Source: Pseudanabaena sp.
Lineage (GTDB): Bacteria > Cyanobacteriota > Cyanobacteriia > Pseudanabaenales > Pseudanabaenaceae
Direction of reading: 5' to 3'
Assembly (NCBI GenBank): GCA_003249035.1
Contig: QBMK01000001.1
Span: 62,001 to 126,000 of the forward strand
DNA length: 64,000 nucleotides
The notes beneath the pieces are model-generated. The model did no database searches and was not told where the DNA came from. It saw nothing but the letters and a program-made list of their open reading frames with translations. The first letter of the stretch is position 1. Every line of letters begins with the position of its first letter. This document shows, piece by piece, positions 16,714-24,123 of the stretch. A program made the translations under genes and the position numbers.

Positions 16714-18588
16714 ATGAGCAGAAATCTCCGCCCTTATCAAGATGCGGTGCGCGATGCGGAAGCCGAACTACGAATGAGGCTTGCCTCTGGTCGTATGTCG
16801 GCAAGCGTTGTTGCGATTTCCCGTCGAACCTGGGAAATCATGGCAGCCCAACTGAAATCGAGTCCCGATTCCGTCTTAGCGTACGATCGCTTTCCATCTA
16901 CTACAACAAGTTTTAGTGGACCTCAACGGTGGCGACTCGATATTCTCAAGCAAGCTACAAATGAACTCTTCCCTCATCTGGCGAGTCAGGCAGCTTCAGA
17001 TACTTACGTTCAAAAACAAACAGAGTACATTGAGCTAGGACTCCAGATAATCCGCTCGCCCGATATGCGCTATCGGTCAGTAGTCGATCGGAAAAATGGA
17101 CAAAGCTACCTATACAGAGAAAATCCTTTGGTTCTTCGCATCATGCAGGTGATTGCTACTGAGTTGGTAGACTGGTTTAATAAGTATCCAGTTGATCGTG
17201 AGTTTTACCGTCGCGGCTGGTATCTCACTTGGAGTGCGAGGGCAGGGTTTGCACTCTTTTTAGAAGAACGTCCTGATATAGTTGTACTGCTGAGGCTGGC
17301 TCAGACTCTGCCATTGGATACAGAAATCAGTGACGTGCCGATCGATCGGCCTACGGTTATCGAAGCTATCGAACTGGCGATCGGGTTGATCCCAATTGTC
17401 GGTAATGTAGTTGCTGCATATGAAGCCTATGCAGGGGTTGACCTGTTTGGCTACCGTCTCACTGACTTAGAGCGTGGCATTCTGGGTGCGAGCGTGCTAC
17501 TTCCTTTGGCAGGTCGAGTTGTGAAAACAGGTCGGGTCATTTACAGCGAGGCTCGATTAGTTTCTATGTATGGACGTGATGCTGCAAAATGGTCGCAAAC
17601 GATGATCCGCGCTGGAGGTCAAGCAACTGCCAGCCGTGCTGCGCTACGGTCGATCGAAGAAGCAGAACTTTTGGTTCGCTCTCAGCGGTCTATTGAGCGA
17701 ACCTTAGCTCAGAGGGTTGCTAGCGATCTTCCTACCGTTGTGAAGGGATCGGCACCCATTTCCTCAACAGTCGATCGAGCAGTTACCGATCTGTTCCGAC
17801 AGCTATCCTCGCAACACAAAATCCTGAGTAGCCTTGACGAGTTTGCCATGCAACGCATTCTTGAAAAGGGCCCAAATGTCAATCATCTCAAAGGACAGTT
17901 GCTTGAAGAATTGTTAGAATCAAGCGTTGTACCCTGGTTACGTGATCGAGCAGGGGCATTCGCATTAGGCGTTCAGACCGGGGGAAAGCAACTGGAGTTC
18001 ATCCCTGGTCATCTCATCCGAGATGCTAGTGGCAGACAGATAACTGACGGCATTCTTGCGTTTCGGAACAATGGCGTACTTGAAATTGCCGCTGTATTTG
18101 AGGCAAAAGCAGGTCGGCAAGCGGCTCGCGAACTGAGCTTGGCAAAAGGGAGTATTTCATCTCTTACGGAGGCAGAACGCGCTGAATTACGGGCATATGC
18201 ACGAGATGTTTTGAGGGAACAACAAGCAGCAGCTCGCGAAGTAGGTAAACCATTAAATAAGACACTAGATGAGGTAGAACGCGAAATTGCACTATCAGAA
18301 AAAGGAGGGCAAATTCAGCGCGATATAGAACGTCTCTCGGAAAATGCCGATGGTACTTTGGCGAGAATCAGAATTGGAGCTACTACACTACCTGTGCGGT
18401 TTTCCCCAACACGAGCCAAGTTTTTTGGTGTTCTGCCCAGGGATGTAAATCGCTCCATTATTGAGAATGAATTGCGGGAAGCGAAATTTAACTTTGAGAT
18501 TATAGGTGTAGACATCAGCCAGCGAAATCTTAAAGACATTGCCGATGGAATGTTGCCACTTGCTACAACGATAGCAAATGCACCATAA
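16714..18588 (+). CDS. polymorphic-toxin-like protein with PD-(D/E)xK nuclease-type C-terminus (cassette 2, second gene)
   Basis: A 624-residue protein with GGGAGG at 16698-16703 as ribosome site. Residues about 1-200 are helical and polar. At about 220-272 lies a small hydrophobic segment, LIPIVGNVVAAYEAYAGVDLF followed by LTDLERGI, which resembles the pre-toxin (PT-TG) linker seen just before toxin domains in polymorphic toxins; only this resemblance supports it. The C-terminal region from about 386 reads LKGQLLEELLE, then QITDGILAFRNNG and VFEAKAG, matching the E / D / ExK arrangement of PD-(D/E)xK nucleases. A charged helical tail follows. No candidate immunity gene is seen between its stop and the attC. 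No signal peptide is present, so any export would need another route. Confidence 0.7.
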   Translation: MSRNLRPYQDAVRDAEAELRMRLASGRMSASVVAISRRTWEIMAAQLKSSPDSVLAYDRFPSTTTSFSGPQRWRLDILKQATNELFPHLASQAASDTYVQKQTEYIELGLQIIRSPDMRYRSVVDRKNGQSYLYRENPLVLRIMQVIATELVDWFNKYPVDREFYRRGWYLTWSARAGFALFLEERPDIVVLLRLAQTLPLDTEISDVPIDRPTVIEAIELAIGLIPIVGNVVAAYEAYAGVDLFGYRLTDLERGILGASVLLPLAGRVVKTGRVIYSEARLVSMYGRDAAKWSQTMIRAGGQATASRAALRSIEEAELLVRSQRSIERTLAQRVASDLPTVVKGSAPISSTVDRAVTDLFRQLSSQHKILSSLDEFAMQRILEKGPNVNHLKGQLLEELLESSVVPWLRDRAGAFALGVQTGGKQLEFIPGHLIRDASGRQITDGILAFRNNGVLEIAAVFEAKAGRQAARELSLAKGSISSLTEAERAELRAYARDVLREQQAAAREVGKPLNKTLDEVEREIALSEKGGQIQRDIERLSENADGTLARIRIGATTLPVRFSPTRAKFFGVLPRDVNRSIIENELREAKFNFEIIGVDISQRNLKDIADGMLPLATTIANAP

Positions 18589-18590
18589 TC

Positions 18591-18710
18591 AACAATTCTC
18601 ATTATGAAAAATAAGGTCTTTGAAACCCTTATACAAAGAGACCTTAACAATTATTTGCAAATCTGTAAATCTCTGAAAGCAAGTAGACTCGTTCCATAAT
18701 GAGAATTGTT
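18591..18710. repeat. 120-bp element bounded by 16-bp inverted repeats
   Basis: AACAATTCTCATTATG at 18591-18606 is exactly complementary to 18695-18710. Inside, AAGGTCTTTG pairs with CAAAGAGACCTT apart from a 2-base bulge. It could be a MITE or a terminator structure for the toxin operon; it begins 2 bases after the toxin stop codon. Confidence 0.55.
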
Positions 18711-18785
18711 ACACTGTAATAGACCCATTTGCTTAAATTGAAAAAGCAAAACAGAAAGCCAGATATGCATAGATTTTAGGGTTTG

Positions 18786-18872
18786 CCTAACAACGCCCAT
18801 GCACGCCGACCGCCAAGCAGTAATCTGTGAGTAGCAAGGGCTATCTGCGGCGGGTGATGGGCAAAGTTAGGT
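18786..18872 (+). other. attC: attC recombination site 2
   Basis: The site begins CCTAAC and ends GTTAGGT. In the folded strand GCCCAT pairs with ATGGGC and CAC with GTG, with a single unpaired G between them on the left arm, exactly where attC1 has its extra G. It closes the 5.3-kb toxin cassette. Confidence 0.92.
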
Positions 18873-18901
18873 TGCTTTTTTGAATGCACTATAGCGGCTT
18901 G
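18867..18901 (+). repeat. integron boundary direct repeat, copy B
   Basis: It starts at the attC2 crossover and differs from copy A at 2 of 35 positions. It is followed by a degenerate copy of the cysE terminator and a cysE fragment, as copy C is followed by the intact ones. Confidence 0.85.
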
Positions 18902-18937
18902 TTAATCAAAAAAAGATCACGCTGTGAGCCTTTTTTA

Positions 18938-19146
18938 TTAAATACCACCGCCTTCTGAAAAACCTTCATATTCCTCAGACTCAAAACTATTCGCGCGATC
19001 GCAGGGAGTAAGATGTCGAGGGCGGACATTCTTGAGCAGCTCTGAGTCAATAATGTAGTTATTAATGGGATGTAAGGTATGTGCTTCAGCATTTCTTTCC
19101 AACTGCTCAACACGACCAATCAGCGATCGGATGACATCGCCTTCAG
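18938..19146 (-). pseudogene. cysE: truncated duplicate of the cysE 3' end
   Basis: This segment matches the last roughly 70 codons of the intact cysE at 20382-21155, including the downstream stop and a decayed copy of its terminator, with scattered substitutions throughout. The frame is still open at the C-terminus ([12 protein letters not shown] and stop) but homology ends abruptly at 19146, so the catalytic hexapeptide domain is missing. It lies inside cassette 3, between attC2 and the BrnT/BrnA genes. Confidence 0.88.
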
Positions 19147-19166
19147 TGCGATCGCTGATCTTGTAG

Positions 19167-19269
19167 TGGACTGTTTTATCTAAAATAGTGCAATAGAAAA
19201 CTTGGCGAAGCTATTCTTGACAGATTTTTGATAGATCGACTATTGCATCACTTTAGATGAAACAGTCCA
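19167..19269. mobile_element. MITE-like hairpin element flanked by GTAG
   Basis: Arms of 30 bases (19167-19196 and 19240-19269) are complementary at 26 positions. The same four bases, GTAG, occur immediately outside both ends (19163-19166 and 19270-19273), which looks like a target duplication. No reading frame is present. Confidence 0.55.
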
Positions 19270-19378
19270 GTAGGGTATGTTAATGAAATGTAACGCACCT
19301 TGTTTTTATTTTGATATTGAGTTTAAGTGGTTCAGTTTTTGGGCTATTAGACGACTATGAAAGGTTCCTTTCATCTGA

Positions 19379-19612
19379 TTGACCTCATCTCCCAAGCTGG
19401 TTCAGTCGTTGCTTAGTGGCAAGTCAACCGAAGAAAAGATTGAATGGCTTTCCGCGCACGGTACTATTACACTGAAGCCAAAGACGCAACAAAACGAGCG
19501 GCAGAGCTTTTGGTTTGAGTCGCCGACTAAGGCGAATTGTTGTTTTTTTCTGGACGATGACGAATTCGTGTTCATGGGCGAACATGCGACATTCCAAGTT
19601 AGTGATCGGTGA
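19379..19612 (+). CDS. small hypothetical protein in cassette 3
   Basis: A 77-residue frame from a TTG start, without a strong ribosome site. A 19-codon frame from the ATG at 19357 overlaps it in another phase, so the true N-terminus may lie there with a frameshift. The composition is ordinary for a soluble protein (SGKSTEEKIEWLSAHGTITLKPK, CCFFLDDDEFVFMGE). I do not recognise it; a relic of a longer gene is possible. Confidence 0.4.
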   Translation: MTSSPKLVQSLLSGKSTEEKIEWLSAHGTITLKPKTQQNERQSFWFESPTKANCCFFLDDDEFVFMGEHATFQVSDR

Positions 19613-19691
19613 TTCTAGATGCAGAGGCTGTTAGACCTAACCAAATTCAATCATCTAGCATAAAGCCTGTTCTTGTGCATATAATATATGC

Positions 19692-19964
19692 ATGGAAGTT
19701 GAATGGGATCCAAACAAAGCAGCTATCAATCTGCAAAAGCACGGTGTGCGCTTTTCTGATGCAGAGTCAGTTTTGTTTGATCCGAATGCGCTTTCCTTTG
19801 AAGATACAACGGCTCAAGGAGAACAACGGTTTATTGTGATTGGAATGGATCATCTCTGGCGCTTGCTAGTTGTGGTCTATACGGATCGAGGAAATCGTGT
19901 TCGCCTGATTTCAGCCCGTTCAGCGACCCGTTCTGAGAGGCAGAAGTATGAAAGCGGAATATGA
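19692..19964 (+). CDS. brnT: BrnT-family ribonuclease toxin
   Basis: A 90-residue type II toxin of the BrnT family, an RNase that blocks translation when free. Characteristic blocks are present: VEWDPNKAAINLQKHGVRFSDA at the N-terminus, FEDTTAQGEQRFIVIG in the middle, and the C-terminal LISARSATRSERQKYE. The stop overlaps the antitoxin start by 17 bases, the normal coupled order for BrnT/BrnA. A toxin-antitoxin pair in an integron cassette would tend to stabilise the array. Confidence 0.92.
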   Translation: MEVEWDPNKAAINLQKHGVRFSDAESVLFDPNALSFEDTTAQGEQRFIVIGMDHLWRLLVVVYTDRGNRVRLISARSATRSERQKYESGI

Positions 19965-20199
19965 TTTTAGTCAAGCTAAGAGGGGTGCTGTTATTCCCCA
20001 AACAGGCAAAACTCGCATCACAATTTATATTGATGATGATGTGTTAGAAAATTTTCGAGAACGAAGCGATTCTGCTGGCAAAGGCTATCAAACTATGATG
20101 AATGAGGCTTTGCGGCAGTATCTAGAAAAAGTTAAGCAGCCCCTAGATGAAGACACACTACGCAGAGTTATTCAAGAGGAACTTCGCGCAGTGAGGTAA
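19948..20199 (+). CDS. brnA: BrnA-family antitoxin
   Basis: An 83-residue antitoxin that would bind BrnT and repress its own operon. After a flexible N-terminus, TRITIYIDDDVLENFRERSDSAGKGYQTMMNEALRQYLE is the ribbon-helix-helix DNA-binding fold of BrnA. It overlaps the toxin gene by 17 bases and ends 28 bases before attC3. Confidence 0.9.
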   Translation: MKAEYDFSQAKRGAVIPQTGKTRITIYIDDDVLENFRERSDSAGKGYQTMMNEALRQYLEKVKQPLDEDTLRRVIQEELRAVR

Positions 20200-20227
20200 T
20201 TGAGTGTTCATTAGTCTTCCTGCATTG

Positions 20228-20313
20228 TCTAGCCGGGGCTTGCAGCGGATTGCCTCAACACTCTGGCGATAACTCGAAAACCCTGACCACCGCTGAAGCC
20301 CATGCCGTTAGGT
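20228..20313 (+). other. attC: attC recombination site 3
   Basis: The right end is GTTAGGT. On the left, TCTAGC pairs with it only if two wobble pairs are accepted. The inner stem is clear: GGGCTT and CAGCGG pair with CCGCTG and AAGCCC, with one unpaired G between the two left halves as in attC1 and attC2. It is the last attC of the array. Confidence 0.85.
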
Positions 20314-20342
20314 TGCCTTTTTGATTGCATTATAGCGGCTAG
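20308..20342 (+). repeat. integron boundary direct repeat, copy C
   Basis: It starts at the attC3 crossover and differs from copy A at 4 of 35 positions. It leads into the terminator and 3' end of intact cysE, and marks the right edge of the integron. Confidence 0.85.
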
Positions 20343-20350
20343 ATCATCAC

Positions 20351-20380
20351 AAAAAAAGGCTCGCATCGCGAGCCTTTTTT
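20351..20380. terminator. cysE terminator
   Basis: A-tract, GGCTCGC stem, ATC loop, GCGAGCC stem and T-tract immediately after the cysE stop codon. Its symmetric A/T tracts also allow it to stop read-through from the cassette array. Confidence 0.85.
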
Positions 20381-20381
20381 A

Positions 20382-21155
20382 TTAAATACCACCACCTTCA
20401 GAAAATCCTTCATATTCTTCAGGTTCAAGACGATCGACGCGATCGCAGGGAGTGAGATGACGGGGACGTACATTCTTGAGCAGTTCTGAATCAATAATGT
20501 AGTTGTTAATGGGATGCAAAGAATGTGCTTCAGCATTCCTTTCCAATTGCTCAACACGACCAATCAGCGATCGGATGACATCGCCTTCAGGATCGGGAAC
20601 TTGAAAATGATCGAGGGCAGAAACCTTTACGCCATGTCGATGAACGATCCGTCCAGGAATACCAACAACGGTGCAATCGGGAGGAACACATTTCAAAACT
20701 ACCGAGCCAGCACCAATCCGCGAATTGCTTCCAACTTCAATATTGCCTAAGACCTTTGCGCCAGCACCAATGACCACGTTATCTCCGAGGGTCGGATGAC
20801 GCTTACCTGATTGTTTACCAGTACCACCAAGGGTAACTCCTTGATAAATCAAGACATATTCACCAACGATCGCGGTTTCGCCAATTACCACGCCCATACC
20901 ATGATCGATGAATGCTCCCTTACCAATTCTTGCGCCTGGGTGTATCTCGATACCTGTAAGAAATCTCGCCATTTGCGAGATCAGCCGAGGGATAACGGGC
21001 AGCTTGAGTGAATTTAACCAATGGGCAAAGCGATATAGCCAAATGGCGTGGAGTCCCGGATAGCATAACAGCACTTCTAGCCAGTTACGCGCAGCAGGGT
21101 CGCGCTCAAAAATGATTGCGAAGTCAGCTCGCAGTGTTTTTATAATATTTTTCAA
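20382..21155 (-). CDS. cysE: serine O-acetyltransferase
   Basis: A 257-residue enzyme making O-acetylserine from serine and acetyl-CoA, the first step to cysteine. The N-terminal helical part ends near LIYRFAHWL-type sequence ([14 protein letters not shown]); the left-handed beta-helix follows with catalytic [13 protein letters not shown] and hexapeptide repeats, then [13 protein letters not shown] and [24 protein letters not shown]. The C-terminal tail after about residue 185 is the part duplicated in cassette 3. It transcribes toward the integron. Confidence 0.95.
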   Translation of the reverse strand: MKNIIKTLRADFAIIFERDPAARNWLEVLLCYPGLHAIWLYRFAHWLNSLKLPVIPRLISQMARFLTGIEIHPGARIGKGAFIDHGMGVVIGETAIVGEYVLIYQGVTLGGTGKQSGKRHPTLGDNVVIGAGAKVLGNIEVGSNSRIGAGSVVLKCVPPDCTVVGIPGRIVHRHGVKVSALDHFQVPDPEGDVIRSLIGRVEQLERNAEAHSLHPINNYIIDSELLKNVRPRHLTPCDRVDRLEPEEYEGFSEGGGI

Positions 21156-21285
21156 CGGTTTTAAAACCCTTTTTAAATGCTACTGCTGATTTTAAGATCC
21201 TAACGGATGTTTTGTATCAAACGTAACTACCCTTTGGAGTGAGTATTTGCAGAAGCAATGTGACGCGACATAGTTGTTTTTTAGT

Positions 21286-21921
21286 TCAAAAACCGCAAAA
21301 GTGCTTTGTATCTTGCCAAATGCTGTCTAAATCTTTCCCAAGGGCGTGATCGTCGTCTAATAATTTTAAAGTAACTTGCGATCGCCTTTTCGCAAACTCT
21401 TCACTCAGAGATACAGGGACAACATCATCATGGATACCATGAAAGATAAGAGTAGGAAGCGATCGCGTCAGTTTTGCTTCTGAATAATTCTGTGCATCAA
21501 CAAAAAATTGGAATTGTAAATTTACATTACGCTTCAGCCCATAATGATAAAATTCGCGGCTGCCATCTTGTTGCCATTTAGTGATATTCTCTTCCCCTAA
21601 AGCTTTGGCAATGCGCTGACTAAAACCAAAAGCTGGGGCAAATAAGATTAATTTCTGTACTAATGGATTTTGCGCCGAAAGCTGCACGGCTAAAAATCCT
21701 CCGAGGCTAGAGCCAAATACTGTGATCGGCTCATTGTCATGGAGATAAGTGCGATCGAGGTAGGCAAGTTGATCTGAGAGCGTCACCGTCGAGAAGTCAG
21801 TAAGATTGAGATCGGGCAAATGCAAAACTAGCCCCATATCCGCAAATCTTTGCTGCATAAATCTTGCTTTGGTAGACTGAGGACTGGAAGCAAAGCCGTG
21901 TAAATAAAGATAGTTCATCAA
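21286..21921 (-). CDS. YqiA/YcfP-family alpha/beta hydrolase
   Basis: A 211-residue protein with the short alpha/beta-hydrolase fold of YqiA-type esterases. YLHGFASSPQSTKARFM holds the oxyanion region, TVFGSSLGGFLAVQLS the nucleophile Ser, LIFHGIHDDVVPVSLS the acidic residue and LLDDDHAL the catalytic His. It is probably cytoplasmic, substrate unknown. The start is a double Met; either may be used. Confidence 0.8.
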   Translation of the reverse strand: MMNYLYLHGFASSPQSTKARFMQQRFADMGLVLHLPDLNLTDFSTVTLSDQLAYLDRTYLHDNEPITVFGSSLGGFLAVQLSAQNPLVQKLILFAPAFGFSQRIAKALGEENITKWQQDGSREFYHYGLKRNVNLQFQFFVDAQNYSEAKLTRSLPTLIFHGIHDDVVPVSLSEEFAKRRSQVTLKLLDDDHALGKDLDSIWQDTKHFCGF

Positions 21922-22035
21922 AATTATGAGATAGAAGCGAAAATTGGCAGTCCAGTCACAGTAATGGATTCTGCCCGCTCCAGCAGGAGCAGTTATAAAA
22001 GTCGAATGAGGTGAGTTTCACTCTCGAGTAGATGA

Positions 22036-22197
22036 TTTACCGATGGAGAAAGACGCTATGCTCAACAACTATGGCAAATGACAAGTGTGCACCTCAAATC
22101 CACTGAAGTAAGCAGTGTGTATGCACATCAGAAAGGATGGAAACAAGGATTGGAAGTTGCCATCAAAAATAAACTTAATGTTATTGGCTCTCCAGAT
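22036..22197 (+). pseudogene. possible gene relic before tRNA-Val
   Basis: An open frame without a start codon reads DGERRYAQQLWQMTSVHLK and continues to GLEVAIKNKLNVIGSPDE before running into the tRNA gene on the other strand. The composition looks protein-like, suggesting the C-terminal end of a lost gene. I do not recognise the family, and the case rests only on codon appearance. Confidence 0.25.
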
Positions 22198-22270
22198 GAA
22201 CGCAAATGGACTCGAACCATCGACCCCCACGATGTCAACGTGGTGCTCTAACCAACTGAGCTATGCGTTC
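22198..22270 (-). tRNA. trnV-GAC: tRNA-Val (GAC)
   Basis: The reverse strand folds as a full cloverleaf: acceptor stem GAACGCA/TGCGTTC, D-arm GCTCAGTTGGTTAGAGC, anticodon stem CCACG/CGTGG with loop TTGACAT (anticodon GAC) and T-arm with GGTTCGAGTCC. CCA is not encoded. Confidence 0.93.
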
Positions 22271-22318
22271 TGACGCAATAGGAATATAACATGGTGAAAG
22301 TAAATTTAACAAAAATCT

Positions 22319-22576
22319 ATGAAACTAATTTTGTATAGCAAGCAAGATTGCTGTTTGTGTGAAGGTTTGCTAACAAAATTGCGGCAAGTTAAAAATTTGG
22401 CTTTTGAGCTAGAGGTTAGGGAAATCACGACTAATCCTGACTGGTTCGATCGCTATCAATATGAAATACCTGTGCTTTGTCTGCTTAACGATCATCAACA
22501 GGAGCAAGAACTACCTAGATTCCCTCCGAGATCACCAGTTACAAAACTTGAAGATTTATTGAAACGATATATGTAA
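22319..22576 (+). CDS. glutaredoxin-like (DUF836) protein
   Basis: An 85-residue thioredoxin-fold protein. The redox motif is CCLC in LYSKQDCCLCEGLLTKL, followed by the cis-proline region YEIPVLCLL. This is the glutaredoxin 2/DUF836 pattern, common as a small cytoplasmic protein of unknown partner in cyanobacteria. It is followed by a long palindrome. Confidence 0.8.
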   Translation: MKLILYSKQDCCLCEGLLTKLRQVKNLAFELEVREITTNPDWFDRYQYEIPVLCLLNDHQQEQELPRFPPRSPVTKLEDLLKRYM

Positions 22577-22609
22577 AAAGCAGGAGCGCTTTGCGCTCAA
22601 ACTCAAACC

Positions 22610-22658
22610 AATAAATGTTTTGGAAGTCATGCAAAGCATGACTTCCAAAACATTTATT
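22610..22658. repeat. perfect 23-bp palindrome with AAA loop
   Basis: Arms 22610-22632 and 22636-22658 are perfectly complementary around a 3-base loop. It stands between a plus-strand and a minus-strand gene, 34 bases after the glutaredoxin-like stop, and may act as a terminator. Confidence 0.85.
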
Positions 22659-22787
22659 GATTCTTAATTTCTAAAATGAGGTTGTTATTATGAGGATTGA
22701 AATACAACCTAAAAGAGAACAGTTGAAGAAAGTTCAACTTAATGGATTCAGGCTGGATAATTTGAAACCTGCAAAATATATCTAAAG

Positions 22788-24104
22788 TTATGGCAATTGA
22801 AAAGAACTTGTCAGTACTTGCTTAGTGGTGGTGAGAGCATAGATATCAATTACTCCTGGGTATCTGGATGCACCTCGAGTTTTTAAGCTAGACATACCCA
22901 GTGCAATTTTGGCATTGCCACTATCGCCTATTTTTGTGCAGCGACTAAATCGACTATGGGCATTAACGAAGATCGTACTGCTATTGACTCTACTAACAAA
23001 ACGATCGCGCTCGGACAAAGAATCTGTTAGCAATACATCGGCGTGACCACTACTGTATTGATTAATCCAAGCGATCGCCTCTTCAGTATTATTAACAATT
23101 TTGATTGCGATCGTCTCGTCTAAATACGGCTGCCCCCAGATATCTTCAGCCTCGATGGATTGGTCAATCAAGACTTGACTTGGCTTGTCCGTCTCCTCGC
23201 TATGGGATTCTTCCAAAAATTGCCGAAAATAGGTAGTTGTTTCCGCGCATCCACGCACCACCAAACCTAGCTTTTTGAGACTGCTAATCCACTCACCTAA
23301 TCCATGATCGACTAAAGCACGATCAAGCCAAGACCGATGTAAGATTACCTTTTCGATCGCATTAACTGCATCAGGGTCACCTTTACGGCTATTGAGAATA
23401 ACTTCTTTAGCAAAGTCTAATTTACCTGAAGCTGATAAATATAGGTAGCAATTGCCCATTGATATTGGCAAAGCGGAAATGGTTGCCTGCTTACTCACTT
23501 GCTGTACAAAGCTAGGGCGACCATAGGGAATAACCAATCGCAAGTACTTTTCTTGGACGATGAGTTCTTTTAGTGTCACACCTTGAGGGAGACAAGTCAT
23601 GCATGCTTCGGGGAACCCCCTAGAAATTAGGATGTCTTTGGCAATTGCCGCGATCGCTTCTTGAGTATTTGTACCTTCATTTCCCCCTTTGAGAATAATC
23701 GTATTCCCAACCTTAAGACACATCCCCGCCGCTATTAAGCCCAGTTGAGGAAAACCCTCATAGACAAAAGCTACCACTCCCAAAGGTACGCGCTGATAGC
23801 CATTGATGCCAACATGTAATGTTAAGGGATCCGGTAGATTCGCAAGTTGGGTCAGACAGTCGATCGCATTGTTAAGACGCTCAGGAGTAAGTTTTAGCCA
23901 CTCTAGTACCAAATCAGGTACAGCCATGTCTCGACTTGCTTCCAAATCCAGCGTATTTGCTTCTAAAATCGCATTTTTATGGGTTTTAATACCATTAGCA
24001 ATTTCTAGCAGTAAACTATCACGTTCTCTGGTAGAAACTTGCATGATTTGCAGCGCCGCCGCATGGGATTTATGAATGAAGCCAGTAAGGTCTTCTGGTG
24101 ACAT
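22788..24104 (-). CDS. proA: ProA-like gamma-glutamyl phosphate reductase, catalytic Cys replaced
   Basis: A 438-residue protein matching glutamate-5-semialdehyde dehydrogenase along its length: GVVAFVYEGFPQLGLIAAGMCLKVGNTIILKGGNEG (cofactor region), VIPYGRPSFVQQV, and the C-terminal SSTIFVNAHSRFSRC and LGMSSLKTRGASRYPGV. ProA normally has a catalytic Cys in the sequence VCNAxE; here the aligned stretch is AVNAIE, placing Val at about residue 247. Loss of this residue would be expected to abolish the usual reductase reaction. It may therefore be a diverged paralogue with another role. The surrounding reading frame is clean. Confidence 0.8.
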   Translation of the reverse strand: MSPEDLTGFIHKSHAAALQIMQVSTRERDSLLLEIANGIKTHKNAILEANTLDLEASRDMAVPDLVLEWLKLTPERLNNAIDCLTQLANLPDPLTLHVGINGYQRVPLGVVAFVYEGFPQLGLIAAGMCLKVGNTIILKGGNEGTNTQEAIAAIAKDILISRGFPEACMTCLPQGVTLKELIVQEKYLRLVIPYGRPSFVQQVSKQATISALPISMGNCYLYLSASGKLDFAKEVILNSRKGDPDAVNAIEKVILHRSWLDRALVDHGLGEWISSLKKLGLVVRGCAETTTYFRQFLEESHSEETDKPSQVLIDQSIEAEDIWGQPYLDETIAIKIVNNTEEAIAWINQYSSGHADVLLTDSLSERDRFVSRVNSSTIFVNAHSRFSRCTKIGDSGNAKIALGMSSLKTRGASRYPGVIDIYALTTTKQVLTSSFQLP

Positions 24105-24123
24105 ACTCTGTAATAAATAATTG

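Noticed and set aside
13607-18588. The two large cassette genes as a contractile injection or phage tail module
   Set aside because: No sheath, tube, baseplate or ATPase genes are present; only the toxin-like C-terminus of the second protein is supported.
18889-19119. Minus-strand frame of 76 codons over the cysE fragment
   Set aside because: It is out of phase with the cysE reading; the similarity is explained by the cysE 3' end.
19609-19839. Plus-strand frame overlapping brnT in another phase
   Set aside because: It overlaps the clearly coding BrnT frame and has no family features.
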